From: Ashinkailepas kermadecensis
Lineage: Eukaryota; Arthropoda; Thecostraca; Neolepadidae
Length of the DNA stretch: 64,000 bases
Reading direction: 5' to 3'
NCBI GenBank assembly: GCA_034440615.1
Contig: JAOTOM010005147.1
Location: forward strand, 928,501-992,500
Under the pieces are notes generated by a model that was not told the DNA's origin, did not search any database, and saw only the letters and a list, made by a program, of their open reading frames with translations. Of the stretch, positions 44,201 through 58,866 are shown one piece after another. A program made the position numbers and the translations under genes. Positions within the stretch are counted from its first letter, which is position 1; every line of letters starts with the position of its first letter.

Positions 44201-46903
44201 CCAGCTGGTCTGCTCACCTGATCGTGACCGTTGCGGGTCATCTTAGTCGTGTATGGACCACTGTACTGGAGTCGGCATGCCAACCTTGACACACCTGCGA
44301 CTTGGCGGAGGGATCATCAGTTCGCCAGTCAATGTTTTCCAGAATATTCGATCAACATGATGCCTATGTCAACGCCGGACACTATAGGGCTCCCATATCG
44401 ATATCTGAGGAGATTCCAGGCCAAGCCATACCCTTGGATCCCTTCCAATACATTTCAAGACGCGACGTCCACCCTTCCCAATTATTACTGTGACATTGTC
44501 AATGCTCTCCTGTGAATGCTTACCTGAAATCCCAAGACAGCACACGTATACCAAGCTGGTACGTCTTCAACTCCATAGAGAAGATCTTTATCTTTGGGTC
44601 TTGGTGACGTGCTGTCCTGGCCGTTTTCCAAGCCGTCAACATTCGGTGTGGTCTGAAAAAGGACAGGCAAAAGCATTAAGCATGCTGAATCGCAATTTAC
44701 ACAGGACCTGCTCCATTGCCAATTATATCCTCTTCGAAGCTCCACGAAGCTATCCTCTTCGATCCTGTGAGATAGTTTTGGCGAATAGCAACACAAAATG
44801 TGCGCCTTTGGCACCTTTGACGAATAAACGTTGTGTCAAACCAGCCGCTTTTTTGTAACAAAAGTCGCAAACAGCTGTTCTTTCTCTTCAAATATCCACC
44901 GGCTTGCTCTTTGTTTGTTCCATTTACTTAGTGTATGGGAAACTTAAGAGTATGGAGAAAGGATTTGTCATCAGATATGTACTCATCCAAGTATAAGTGA
45001 TAAGGGGTAACATTATTGAAATGCATAAAATCGGTAAAGGGTTAGGTAATGTCAATTTCAATGATGCCCTTCTATTTAGAGCATAAGGTAGGGGTTATCA
45101 GTTCAGGTTGAACAAGTCAAGGTGTACGACGGTTAAGCGCCAACAGGTTTTCAGCCAATGGGTGGTTGATCAATGGGATTGGCTGCGTGCTAATGTTGTG
45201 GGGCGTCCATCATAGAATGCATTACAAATATGGTGCACTATTTTTTTTCAGGTTGGAGAATCCTATTTTTGAGCTATAATTAATGGTAGACGGGGTGAGA
45301 TTTATCCTAGTAGGTGTACACTGCGCAGGCCCCTTGACGAAGGCGTGGACGGAGTTCGAAAATTATTGATGGGGCACTCGATCCACACGTGCGTTACGTC
45401 AGATACGAGTGAATAAAGCTAGATAGGTAGGTATATAGGCTAATAGGGATATTTGTATTTGGTATTCAGTATATAGGCATATTTGTAGGTGTCCAGTCTG
45501 TGTTGATTCCTTACGCACTGAAAATGCACTTAGAACTTGAGAAAGTCCACTTCTTCTCCGATGGTTACGTGGGAAATCCAAAATAGACTATAACTTTGGA
45601 AATATTTGTAGCCAGCAGAAAGATTGGAGTATCAGATGCAAGTGTATTTTTTCTGGCAACCATGCACGACAAAAATGAATGCATGCAACTGTATTGGTGG
45701 GCCAAGTGTGCGGTATATCGTGTTAACCTCCAGTGGCCATTAGATGGGTAAATCGTAACCCGCCAGCGTTCTTTGAAAAATGTGAGTCGTATCTCAGCAC
45801 CAAGATCAAGTTTTTCTTTGTCTGGGCGTCCGAACTGTGTTGTGTGGCCGATAAACGTACAGCTCGGTTACGTGAATCACTTCTCTGGAAGAGCATAGAG
45901 AGACTTCAACGCTTGTGCCGTTAGGTGGAGAAATGTGAGTCGCTCTCGTTATTTGAGCATTGAGCACCGAGGTCTTTGTGGTTCAAGACGAGCATTGGTC
46001 TTAGGACGAGGCCGCGTGTAGAGGCGCCTGCAGAAAATGCGCGACCTCTTCCTGGCCAATGGGTACCCGCCTAGGAAGGTGTCGCCGGCCATTGACTAGG
46101 GAATGGCCCAGTTCAGGCGTCACGACAAAAGGAGCTATGTTCAACACCACCGTGCCAACAACAAAAAAAATCTGAGTACACCTACATCCGATTACCTTTC
46201 ATCACCGACAAATTTTGCCGGACGGTAAACCAAATTTTGCGCGCTCACCAAAATTAGACAAAATTAGAATCGCGTGGTGCAGCGAACACTCACTAAAATC
46301 TAATCTAGTAAGGTAAGCCCTCATCATCCCCACTTGTCCTTCAGGTGACAAAAATACCACACATGTGGCAATGGTCTGAAAGGAAGTTGTAGAATCAAAA
46401 AAGCAGTTTATGAGATGACGAGCATCACTTGTCCGTCCGTTTTTTATGTTGGGGAAACGGTACGCCCATTGGGGGAAATATTCAATGAGGATTTGGGGAT
46501 GCACGTCTCCGGCGTCCCTTCATTCCCCGAGGCGAAGATATGACGGAGCATCACTTCAATATGAACCATCCGGAAACGAATGAAAATTTCAATATTCAAT
46601 ACTCAATATATCCTAGGTACAGCGAAAGACGGCACGGGCATGAAATCTTAGAAACTCATTTTACTCGTGAGCTTAAACCAAGTATGAATTCCCACCATTC
46701 GTCATGCCATGTAACGTAGGGAATCCGTTTTACCGATGTTTTGCGTGTGGCTGACAAATTATCGCGTACGTAGAGTCTTAGAGAACCGTCCTTAGAGAAC
46801 GGCCAAGGAATTGTATATACACGTGTGTAAACGGTGCGACTTTGATGTTACAACTGCATACCCTCTGCCGCCAGGTGAACGCGTCCGTGTCGCGACGGCT
46901 TCC
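41206..46903. other. Long stretch without recognised genes
   Basis: No domain or repeat family was identified. Open frames such as 43701-44246 (+) and 46202-46504 (-) have unremarkable composition and no recognisable motif. Degenerate TTAAG/TTAGG-like motifs are dense at about 42615-42745, and a Pro/His-like CACCCC tract lies at about 42760-42880. Confidence 0.45.
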
Positions 46904-48370
<1,467 letters not shown>

Positions 48371-49555
48371 TAAGCGCTTAAACGGAGGCCTGGAAACCCA
48401 TCACACATTGTGAGGATTGTTTTGCGCTCTGGCGAGGAACATTTCATTTCATCAACATCGTATTATGACCTTTCCTCGATGATGAGAAAACAAAATGAAA
48501 AGTTACTTTGCTCTTGCTGTATATTCGGGTACAACCCTTCGTCAAATCACAACAAAATAAGCAATTCCATCTATTCGCCGAATTCTCACTACCATACTTT
48601 ATTGCCTGTATCATGTCAGGTCTTGCTAATCATAGGCTTTCCGATTCCGGAGACGCCTTAAATGGTACCGTACGTCCAAGGCGAACATTTTTGCACATTT
48701 GCTTACATTGTTAACACACGACGGTATTTGCTGTAACAATATTTTATGAAAGGCACTGAAATAAACTAGTCAAATGTTGGTCTTCTTTCAGCCTATCGCA
48801 TATATCTGCTTTTGCCTGATAGGCATGTACAGCTGGGGCATTGCTGCACCAGGATGGATAACAAAACCAACAAACAATCCGCGGAAGATGCTGTTCTTCG
48901 CAATATCTTTGCGCATATTCCGTTCATGACACATAGCATACACGACATGCACGCTATGCACACACTGTGGACATATGCCTGTCGACTAATCATACCATAA
49001 TATCCGCCAAGAGGTTTGGTTCGAATTTAGATCAGGTTTGTGTTCCTTAACACGCGCACTGGAGGGGGAGGGAGGCGAAATCCGCCCACCCCTCCGGTTT
49101 TTATACATAACTCCAGATTTTAGCAGTTTATATACTCCATTTTTCGTACCTGCTGATAAATGACCGGCGCGTCGTTTAAAGCAAGAAAAATGGAAATCTC
49201 CCGAAAAGTTTTCGAGTTAGTGGCCGTTAAATAAAAGACAAAATTTGTAGCGCCATACCACAAAAATCGGAGCTGATGCGCTTCCCATATATCCGCAAAA
49301 GGGAAGTGTTCTGGGCAACACTAGCGACTTGTTTGATGTATATTGATATATTGATATGCTGTATAGTTTCAAGGTCATGTTAGGTCACCGAGGCCAAGTC
49401 AGGTCAAGTTCATGACAGGTTAATGGACCGAACTTGGTCAACTGGAATGTTGTCATAAATGCACTACTGTTTGTCATTGTGTACTGTTTGTTATTGCGTT
49501 CCATACTTTATTCATGTACTTCACTCCTTTCTTCGCGAAGCCGATTGCGCCGAGC
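48371..49555. other. Sequence without recognised genes
   Basis: No domain was recognised. Near 49370-49430 there is a cluster of AGGTCA/GGTCAA motifs resembling the interior of the piggyBac-like MITEs, but no element ends could be defined. Confidence 0.4.
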
Positions 49556-49563
49556 TATATATG

Positions 49564-49658
<95 letters not shown>

Positions 49659-49735
49659 CTATATATATATCTATATACATATATATATATGTATATATAG
49701 ACATGTACATATACATATATATATATATATACATG

Positions 49736-49795
<60 letters not shown>

Positions 49796-49854
49796 TACAT
49801 ACATACATACATACATACATACATACATACATACACATACATACACATACACAT

Positions 49855-49911
<57 letters not shown>
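49556..49911. repeat. Compound microsatellite (AT)n/(ACATAT)n/(ACAT)n
   Basis: A long AT run is followed by ACATAT, CACATA and ACAT tetranucleotide blocks and a second AT run. ORFs across it are spurious. Confidence 0.97.
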
Positions 49912-49917
<6 letters not shown>

Positions 49918-50268
49918 CGCCGTAAACCCGGCGACGTAAAAAGACCATGTGGGCTTCTGGTTTGCTAGTAAGAAGCTAGTAATCTGGTATGTTATGGATG
50001 TAAAAACATGCGAAATGTAATATAAGGAACTCGTCCACCCACACCGCCAACCCCCTGCGAGCCAGCGTCACCCACCTGCATGACTACCGAGCCGACCCCG
50101 CTAGGCACACTCACTCGGTTCGAGTGTCACTTCGGCACGGATCGGGCCCGTCACCGCCACAGAGCACCAGCCGAGCACCAGCCGAGCACCAGCCGAGCAC
50201 CAGCTGCACTGGCCCAGCCGCACTGACCAAGCTCTACGTGCACCTTGTGGCGTACTGCCTCCCTCCCA

Positions 50269-50696
50269 ACTGGGGGTGAACTGCAGAACCGCCGCCAGAT
50301 GGCAACACCTCGTGACCAGGACCGGCACAGAACAACAGCAGGCGGCACGGTTTCTGAACTTTGGAACCGCCGCCAGATGGCCACACCTCGTGACCAGGAC
50401 CGGCACAGAACAACAGCAGGCGGCACGGTGCCTGAACAGCTGGGGGTGAACTGTAGAGCTGCCGCCAGATGGCCACACCTCGTGACCAGGACCGGCACAG
50501 AACAACATCAGGCGGCACGGTGCCTGAACAGCTGGGGGTGAACTGTAGAGCTGCCGCCAGATGGCAACACCTCGTGACCAGGACCGGCACAGAACAGCAG
50601 CAGGCGGCACGGTGCCTGAACTTTGGAACCGCCGCCAGATGGCCACACCTCGTGACCAGGACCGGAATAGAACAACAACAGGCGACACGGTGTCTG
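50269..50696. repeat. Minisatellite array, left part (about 92-bp and shorter units)
   Basis: About five monomers of the type GCCGCCAGATGGCCACACCT ... GACCAGGACCGGCACAGAAC ... GGCGGCACGGTGCCTGAACA are present. Longer (about 92-bp) and shorter units alternate, depending on whether a CAGCTGGGGGTGAACTGTAG segment is present. The array is continuous with 58556-58866 but split by retroelement 2. Frames across it are open on both strands but are not credible genes. Confidence 0.93.
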
Positions 50697-51957
50697 CATG
50701 ATACCGCTTCGATACCGCTTCGCTTTTTCGCTCGCACGTCACGCCTGTGGACATACTCCTCGCCCCGCCCTGTGAAGCGCCTTGAAGCACCGCAAGCGAC
50801 CGGTTCTTCGCAAGACGCAAGACGCCAGCCAACACCCGACCAGACACCTGTCACCAAACACTACACACCAGACACCAAGACACTCACACGCGCTCTACAC
50901 ACACCCTCCCTGCGCCAGCGATCTCTCCTCTTCCCTTCATACACTACTATCTACCTATTCCTCCATACTCCCCATCTACTACAAGCTACATCAAGACTTC
51001 TCTTCAAGATCATCATCTGGGCTAGTGCTGTGCCACATCTTCTGCGCCGCCTACGTCTACGGTACTTCATCTTCTACAAGGTCAGTCCGGCGGTGCTGCC
51101 AACCCCTCCCACCCCGGGCTCCCTCCACCCTACCCCCTATTTTCCCTCTAGTGCCTTCTGCACGATCTTTATCTGATCTTTCTGACCGTGCTTTCTTCGC
51201 GCACAGTATCCGATTTCTTTGTGTTCTCTTCGACTTTTCTGCTCCTCTTTTACAATCTGTCGGGCTCTCTTCACGCCCTTCTATACCCTCTGCCGGCTAC
51301 TGTATCGTTTTGTGGCACACACCTGCCACATCTCACCCTTTGAACAACACCACACACATCATAAAACGCAGACAACAGCACACGGACCAACACCACACTA
51401 TGGACAACGGCACCACACCAACAGGCGAATTCTTCACCTGCCGCCGGGGAGACGGGGAGTCCGTGGGCTCCCTCGACCCCTGGCTGGTAGATGGAGAATT
51501 CGCCAGCTACACGGGAGCGCCCCTACACGCAAAACTACTTAGATCAGGGGCGCTCCTCATCCAGGCAAACAACAACATCGACGCACTCATTCTACCCACC
51601 ATACACTCCATACTGAACGTCCCGATCACCATCGCACTAGCAACACACTTACAGGGAACCATCATGGCCAGATAGCTGGCCGGTATATCGGCGGACACTC
51701 TGGTCGAGAGGCTCCTCGACCAGGGTGTCTCCATCGTGTTCCGGCCGGCCCCAAAAAACACACACACCACAAGCATTATCATCCCCACCTTCAACACACG
51801 CAAGCCACCAAAGTACATCAAGGCAGGTTATTTAAGATACCCGGTAACACCACGTGCACCCCTCCCGCGACGCTGTGCCAAATGCCAGCGTTACGGACAC
51901 TCAAAGGGAGGGGGGGGGGGGGGGTGCCACAGCACCACATACACTTGCGGAAATTGC

Positions 51958-52005
51958 GCACAAACACATGGGTGTGTTTGTGCAGTGTTCTTGCAGAACA
52001 CTGCA
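51958..52005. repeat. Two adjoining perfect hairpins inside Gag
   Basis: GCACAAACACA at 51958-51968 pairs perfectly with 51973-51983 around a TGGG loop. TGCAGTGTTC at 51981-51990 pairs with 51996-52005 around a TTGCA loop. The corresponding sequence in retroelement 1 forms neither hairpin. Confidence 0.9.
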
Positions 52006-52435
52006 AGAGCGGCGAGCGCAGCTGCGCCGCCTGCGGGCGGGACCACACGGCATCGGACAGGGACTGCCCCCGATGGCAGGCGGAGCGGGAGGTGCTCCGA
52101 CGAGTCCACCTCGGGGGCATGGCCCTGGCCGAGGCCAGAGCGGCAGTCTTCGGCCCGCGGGCGGCGTGGCCGACTCGCCGCACAGAGCCGGGGAACTACC
52201 ACCAACAAGCACCACCACTATCCTACACAGAGTACCCGGCTCTGCCCACACCAACTCAACACAAACAGAACACAAACCCATACACACAACAAACAGACAC
52301 GCCAACACCGACCAACACCAACACACACAAAAAACACCCCGCAACACCAGGACACCCCACTACCCACAGACCACTCCAAGCACCACCATCCATCCCAACC
52401 CGCCAACCGGCACCTACCCCACCCTGTCACCCATC

Positions 52436-54092
52436 CGTTAGGCGCTTTAAGCGGACATAATACTCGTGGAGCCGCTCTTGTTGTGGGTTTGTGAAGGAAC
52501 ACCACCAAAGTGGACTTGCTTTTATTAATGCTATATTCTGGTTTCTAGACGAGGCGCAAGTAATTTCCAATGGTCCAATTTGAACAACATTGAAACAAGC
52601 TCTCTTATGATGTGTAGTTCGTTTTATTAGCAAATCATTTCACCCTGTAACTTTGACTTAAAGTGAGATGGGAGCAATTGGCCATTCAACATCTTGTGAT
52701 AAACACGTGTCATACATCTTCTGTGTGACGTCCTGACAATTTCCAATGTTCTTAACTAAACGAAAATCGAACGTGCTACATTTTGATATCATCTTGAATA
52801 ACTTCCATGAAGGTTTAACCCTGTCACTTTTGCACTTAATTCCAGAATTTGTGTCCCAAATTATCGCATTGCAACACTTTATATTGTATATCAGATGTTC
52901 TACATTACCGAATTAATTTCCAATGCTCTTAAATAAACAGGCATAAAATCCGATGCCTTATGATGCCATACTCGACTAATTTTATAGTTTTCTAACCCTG
53001 TCATTTTTGCTCTAAATTCCAGGATTTGCATATCGAATTATCGCATTATATTCCTTTAAATTGTATATCAGATGTTCTACACTACCGAATTAACTTCCAA
53101 TGGTCTTAAATAAACCAGCATAAATTCCGCTGCCTTCTGATGCCACACCCGACTACTTTTATAGATATCTAACCCTGTTATTTTTTAATCAATTCCAGGA
53201 TTTGTGTCTCAAGTTTTCACATTGTATTACTTTTAATTGTATATCAGATGTTCTACATTAGCGAATTAATCTCCAATGGTCTCAAATAAACCGGCATAAA
53301 ATCAGCTGCCTTCTGATGCCATGCTCGACTACTTTTATAGATGTTTAACCCTGTCACTTTTTACCTTTTGACATGAAGCTTTGCGACATTATTGACGTTC
53401 TGGCAGTGCTCGATGCATGTCAAGCGCCGACGGTTGCTGCCTAGATGATTCGTAGGGCCGCCGAGCGGTGGCACGATAGAAAGAAAAGGTCCACCATTCA
53501 ATAATACTAAGCAACATCTGCTCTGCCACGCCAAAATGGTGTAGGAGAAATTCACGGTTGTAGATGCATTCTTTCCCTTCAACGCCCATAAGCGTAATGT
53601 TCTTACACAATTTCGTTAAAATCTGTCGGCCTCAACTCTAATGGTGGCGGAACTCATGCCAGGCACATCGTCTATCGTTTCAAATATGAAAATCTGCCTG
53701 TAACTTTGGCGTTGGGGCCCATTAACATTCAGGGAATAGGAATCCCGCGTCCCGCCATGTTATGAATGGGAGGCGGCCGGTGGCCGGCCGTCTATGGTGG
53801 AAAATAGTTCAAAAAGGAAATATGGAAAGTAACAATATGCGCAATAGGTCACCGCAAGTGGCAATAAAATTTACGTCTGAAGGCAAGCTAACTTTCATAA
53901 ATGCACTTCGCATCATATTTTATGGAGACAGAGTCTCATAAATTGTAACTATATTCTTCGCGCACACACTAGTGAGCATCCGGCACCGCTTGTCGGAGGC
54001 GCATGTTTCAGAGTTCTTGAATGGCACCTGTTTTCTTTCTTTACTGGAGATCCCCTCGATGTCCGCAGTAACATTGTGTCTGACGCCTAACG
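52436..54092 (+). mobile_element. Satellite-bearing TIR element, copy 2 (complete), nested in retroelement 2
   Basis: The ends are CGTTAGGCGCTTTAAGCGGA on the left and, inverted, CGTTAGGCGTCAGACACAAT on the right. The TIR is 9 bp perfect, and a further GCGGACAT occurs near both tips. Apart from the first 100 bp or so it aligns end to end with copy 1 at 8866-10466. It contains the same roughly 177-bp tandem units. No transposase is present and I could not define a target duplication, so the superfamily remains open. Its insertion splits the Pro-rich tail of Gag. Confidence 0.78.
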
Positions 54093-54362
54093 CACCGCCA
54101 CCACCCTACCAACCAGGATCCTTAACATCCCCACAAACCCCACCCACATCGGACACATCACCGGCACCGCACTCACACACAGATCAGGACACGGGATCAG
54201 AGCAGACGGACACGGATCACAGCACAACCGACTCAGACACCACAATCCCCTTAAACCCAACACCACCCCCCTCCCAACCACAAGAAACACAAAGGCCAAC
54301 GAAAAACACGAACAAAAACAATCACCGAAAAGACCACTTACCTGCGCTAACGCTCACAGACA

Positions 54363-57300
54363 ATGAATACAGTACTACAATGGAACACACACGGACTCAT
54401 TAGACACTGGCCAGAATTCAAACACTACGCACTACAGACAAACCACGCTGCACTATGCTTCCAAGAAACACACTTCAAACCCTACGATCCCTATCAATTC
54501 AATATCCCTCACTACACACTATACAGACAAGACAAACACACCACACACAGGTCAGGCGGTGTCTGCACCTACATTAGGAACACAACACCGCACCGTCTGA
54601 TACACTTTAACACCACATCAAACATACTACTGACCGAAATACACCTCCACAACACAGCCTACGCACTCATCAACATTTACGACCCCCATCAGGAAACACA
54701 GAAACTCTTTCGGAATTAAATAAAGCACTTCACCAAATTACCACTCCAGTCATAATAGCTGGAGATGTTAACTCTCATCACCCACTATGGGACACACGAA
54801 CAACACGACCCGACCACAAAGCACACTTGCTCATCACTCTAGCAACCCAACACAACCTCACAGTACTCAACACCGGAGCACCAACATACCTCGTCCCAAT
54901 TAGCTCCCACCTCCCCACGACCCCAGACGTAACCCTGGCATCCTCACGCATAGCCCTCACCCTATCCTGGACATCCGATTCCGATCCTCATTTCAGTGAC
55001 CATGCGCCCATAACCACTACCTTTAACCAAATCCCGACCACCGGCCCACCCAATCCACAGGTTCCACCGGCCCGGTGGAACCTCAAAAAAGCATCCTGGA
55101 CACCCTTTTCAGAATCCATAGCCGCACAAACAGCAAACAACCCACACCTCACACCAGAGCAATTTGCACACATCCTCCTCACTACAGCACACCAACACAT
55201 ACCACAAACAAAAACGCGCCATCAACACAAACCTCGCGCGGCGCCCTGGTGGAGCGACGAATGCCACCGGGCGATCCGCGCGAGGAACCACGCACGACAC
55301 AGACACGAAAGACACCGCACACCGGAAACACTCACAGTATACAAACAACTCAGAGCAGCCTGCAAAAGACCATTAAAAATGCCAAAAAGAACTCCTGGAA
55401 TAAATTTTGCAATCAATTTAACAGATTCACCCCTGTCGGCGAAATTTGGACACTTCTTAGAACATTTCAACACCGACAAAGACCACAAACCAAAGCCATC
55501 ACACTCATACATAACTACATCACCATCACAGACCCACAAACAATAGCAAACATTTTCGCACACCACTATCACATTAGGTCATCCACACTTCCACGACACC
55601 CCCCACCTCCAATCAGACACACACGCCCCCATCTTTACAACGCTAGGTTTACACTCACAGAATTACAAATAGCAATCGCACAAACAGGAAACACAAGCGT
55701 AGGACCAGACAATATACACTATTCATTCTTCAAACACCTCCCAACACAAGCACTACACGCATTACTCGACACCTACAACAACGCATACATATCCACCATC
55801 TTGGCTACACGCTTTGCTCATTCCTATCCCTAAACCAAACACTGACTCAACTCTATGCGACTCCTACCGTCCTATCGCACTTACCAGCTGTTTTCACAAA
55901 CTCTTCGAACACCTTGTCAAAAAACGCCTTCTCTACATTATTCAAACACAAAAACTAATATCTCCGATACAATCAGGCTTTCTCCCTAACCGCTCATGTC
56001 TTGACAACCTCACCTATCTCATCACTCACATCCAGGAAGCGGCGGCAAAGAAACGCGCCACCGTCGCCGTCTTCCTAGATCTCAAACAAGCCTATGACAC
56101 TATCAACATAACAGCACTCTTACAACACCTATACAACTTAGACATACAGGGAAGACTACCTCCACTTCTACCTACTAAAACGATCATTTCAAGTAAACAT
56201 TGGGCCCCACATTTCAGCCATTAAATTCACCACGACCGGCTTAATGCAAGGTTCCGTTTTAAGTCCCCATCTCTTCATTCTAGGCCTAAACTCAATCATC
56301 ACAGACAATTTCTCGACCAAAATCGCAATTTACGCAGATGACATTGTACTCTGGACATCACATGAAACACCGAATAACGCATTAGGAACACTACAAAGCG
56401 CACTATCAGAACTACACAACAAACTAGCCTTACTTAACTTACACATTGCACCACACAGATCGAAATGCATGGTATTCGGCTACACTCGACATACAAACTT
56501 ACAACCACGAAAAATAGACCACCCACCCATACCATTTGTAACCACAACAAAACTCTTAAGTATCACACTAGACCCACGACTCACCTTTCGGCCACACATT
56601 CTAAGTATTGAAAAGCGCGCCGCAAAAATAATAAATATATTACGAACACTTCCTGGCACACACTGGGGATCAGACCGAAATACACTACTGACCTTATACA
56701 AAGCAATCATTCGACCAATCATGGAATGCGGATCCCCACTCTTTGAAAACGCAGCCAAATCAAATCTCAAAATTATAGACACACTACAACACCAATGCCT
56801 AAAAATAGCTACCGGAGCCTACATCACTACACCATATCTCGCACTTCACATATACAACCATATCCCAGAACTCAAACACAGACGCACAGAAGCACTACTT
56901 AGATACCACTACAAAACACAACTCGTCAAACACCACTCATGCACACCAGCACTCAAAATTCGCACCAAACGCATACACCAACTTATGAAAAAACCACTAC
57001 TTAAAACCACAATAGGCTGTCGCATACACCAACACGCAAATAGATTACAAATCACACTCCCCACAACACAACCACTCCCGCCACCCACGGCATGGTGGAA
57101 ACACCAAACACCCACAGCACATTTCCTCATAGACAAACCGAAACACGCATACACAGACGCAGAAATACAACAACTCCTCCTACAATTCACAGCACAATAC
57201 GCAAACTATAATATCATATACACAGACGGATCCAAAACACACACACAGCAGACGGGCTCAGCGGCCGTGCTGTATCCCAATACAGCACCGCCCCGAGCCA

Positions 57301-58063
57301 TCTTGGGTGCCCGTCTGCACGACACGGCATCCACATACACAGCAGAACTCTACGCAATCTTTTCGGCCTACTCCACCATCTATAACACACAAATGGAACA
57401 CAATGTCATAGCCACTGACGCAAAATCAGCACTACAAAGCATAACACCCTACACCAAATTCAAACACCCACTCATCCCCAAAATACTCTACATACATAAA
57501 AAAAACTAAATATCCAACAACGCCCACTACTTCTCTGGATCCCAAGCCACACAAACATACATGGTAATGAACACGCAAACACAGAAGCAAACCTAGCCAC
57601 AACACTACAGCAAACCACGCAATGCCCTTACTCACAATCAGACTACTACCCCACAATACGCCAAGCCCTCAACAAACACATACAACAAACCTGGGACACA
57701 ACAATAACACAACTCCACGAAATCCACCCCAAACACGAACAATGGCACTCCATCAACCAACACACCAGTTTCAAAGAACCTACACTAACACGAATACGAA
57801 CGGGACGCACGGCACTTACACATTCACACCTCCTCTTACGACAACAGCGACCACAATGCACAACATGTCAGCGAACACTTACAATCAAACACATCCTCAT
57901 TTACTGCACCAAATACAACAACCAAAGACAACACATCACAAATTACTTCACTACACATCACATTCCACTAAGCCTCACTACACTCCTCAACGACGGCCAT
58001 CCAGCACTACACGAACACCTCTTCCACTTTCTCGCTATCACACGCCTCATCGAACAACTGTGA
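54363..58063 (+). pseudogene. Retroelement 2 ORF2 (EN-RT-RNase H), broken
   Basis: Endonuclease motifs QWNTHG, QETHF and RSGGV lie in 54363-54719. The frame then shifts by -1 at the same C-run as in retroelement 1, giving the GDVNSHHPLW and SDPHFSDHAPI segments. Further private lesions are a one-base loss near 55376 and short deletions near 55795 and 56160. From 56244 the frame is open with QGSVLSP, YADD, the thumb, and RNase H (YTDGSK, TAELYA, ATDAKSAL) up to 57509. There the length of an A-run shifts the frame again before LWIPSHTNIHGNEHAN. The C-terminal CTTCQRTLTIKHILIYC follows, and the stop is at 58061-58063. Confidence 0.85.
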
Positions 58064-58555
58064 AAAAAAGAAAGAAAAAAGGAACGGGGAAAAACCACCC
58101 AAGGACAAGAGGAAAAAAGTATAGTAACTTTCGACTAAAAAAGGAAACAAAAACAAAAAGCAGAAACAAAACAAAAAAACACCCAAACCCCAAATACTAC
58201 ATGTGTTCTAGCAATGTTCAACAATGGCGATGACCCGACCCCGACCCCCCCCCACTACACCCCATACACCCCGAATTGGCACAGTCCGCGGACTGGAAAC
58301 TCTTCTCGTCTACATCATCTCCGGCCCTCGACCATCCGTACAACTTCCTGGAACTATGATCTACTCAGCTCTACCCAGCTTACTTCAAACTCCAATACGC
58401 TCACAACTCTACTACAGCGCCGATCAATAAACCAACCCTCTTCCTCCCTACGTAAAACCCTTATATCTCCACATACCAATACCACCATCAAACATCCGAA
58501 AACAGCCGGCATCATCACACGGTGGCAGGCTGGCAAAATTCAAACACACACACAC
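58064..58555 (+). other. Retroelement 2 3' UTR and (AC)n tail
   Basis: The A-rich start is followed by the family 3' block shared with 26300-26614 and, reversed, 28081-28455, ending in an AC dinucleotide tail immediately before the duplicated target. Confidence 0.8.
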
Positions 58556-58866
58556 ACACGGTGTCTGAACAGCTGGGGGTGAACTGCAGAACTGCCGCCA
58601 GATGGCCACACCTCGTGACCAGGACCGGCACAGAACAACAGCAGGCGGCACGGTGCCTGAACAGCTGGGGGTGAACTGTAGAGCTGCCGCCAGATGGCCA
58701 CACCTCGTGACCAGGACCGGCACAGAACAACAGCAGGCGGCACGGTGTCTGAACAGCTGGGGGTGAACTGTAGAGCTGCCGCCAGATGGCCACACCTCGT
58801 GACCAGGACCGGCACAGAACAACAGCAGGCGGCACGGTGTCTGAACAGCTGGGGGTGAACTGTAGA
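58556..58866. repeat. Minisatellite array, right part
   Basis: Three full monomers of about 92 bp plus a partial unit continue the array interrupted at 50696. The array stops abruptly at GGTGAACTGTAGAACC, after which unrelated sequence begins. Cys/Arg-rich frames on the minus strand are repeat read-through. Confidence 0.93.

Larger units (their letters stand above)
51400..54366 (+). pseudogene. Retroelement 2 ORF1 (Gag), interrupted
   Basis: The frame begins at the ATG at 51400 with MDNGTTPTGEFFTCRRGDG, parallel to retroelement 1. A TAG at 51673-51675 replaces the Glu codon of the sister (AR-E-LAG). The zinc-knuckle region follows, but its first knuckle has a G-run expanded from 7 to 14 bases, which lengthens the spacing before the last Cys. 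The second knuckle is overwritten by a double hairpin (51958-52005), which also changes frame. The third knuckle survives as CAACGRDHTASDRDC. The Pro-rich tail is then split by the TIR element at 52436-54092 and resumes to end in ATGA at 54363-54366. Confidence 0.85.
50697..58555 (+). mobile_element. Retroelement 2: same family as retroelement 1, with target-site duplication
   Basis: This is a full-length member of the retroelement 1 family, bounded by a 12-bp duplication ACACGGTGTCTG at 50685-50696 and 58556-58567. The duplicated target is within a monomer of the minisatellite that flanks it on both sides in the same orientation. The 3' end is an (AC)n tail after GGTGGCAGGCTGGCAAAATT. After subtracting the nested element at 52436-54092 the LINE is about 6.2 kb. 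Gag and ORF2 both carry lesions, so it is dead. Confidence 0.9.

Noticed and set aside
50101..50857. Cys/Arg/Trp-rich minus-strand frames of 115-248 aa
   Set aside because: They are generated by the 92-bp minisatellite; the same peptide units recur at 58448-58901 in array sequence only.
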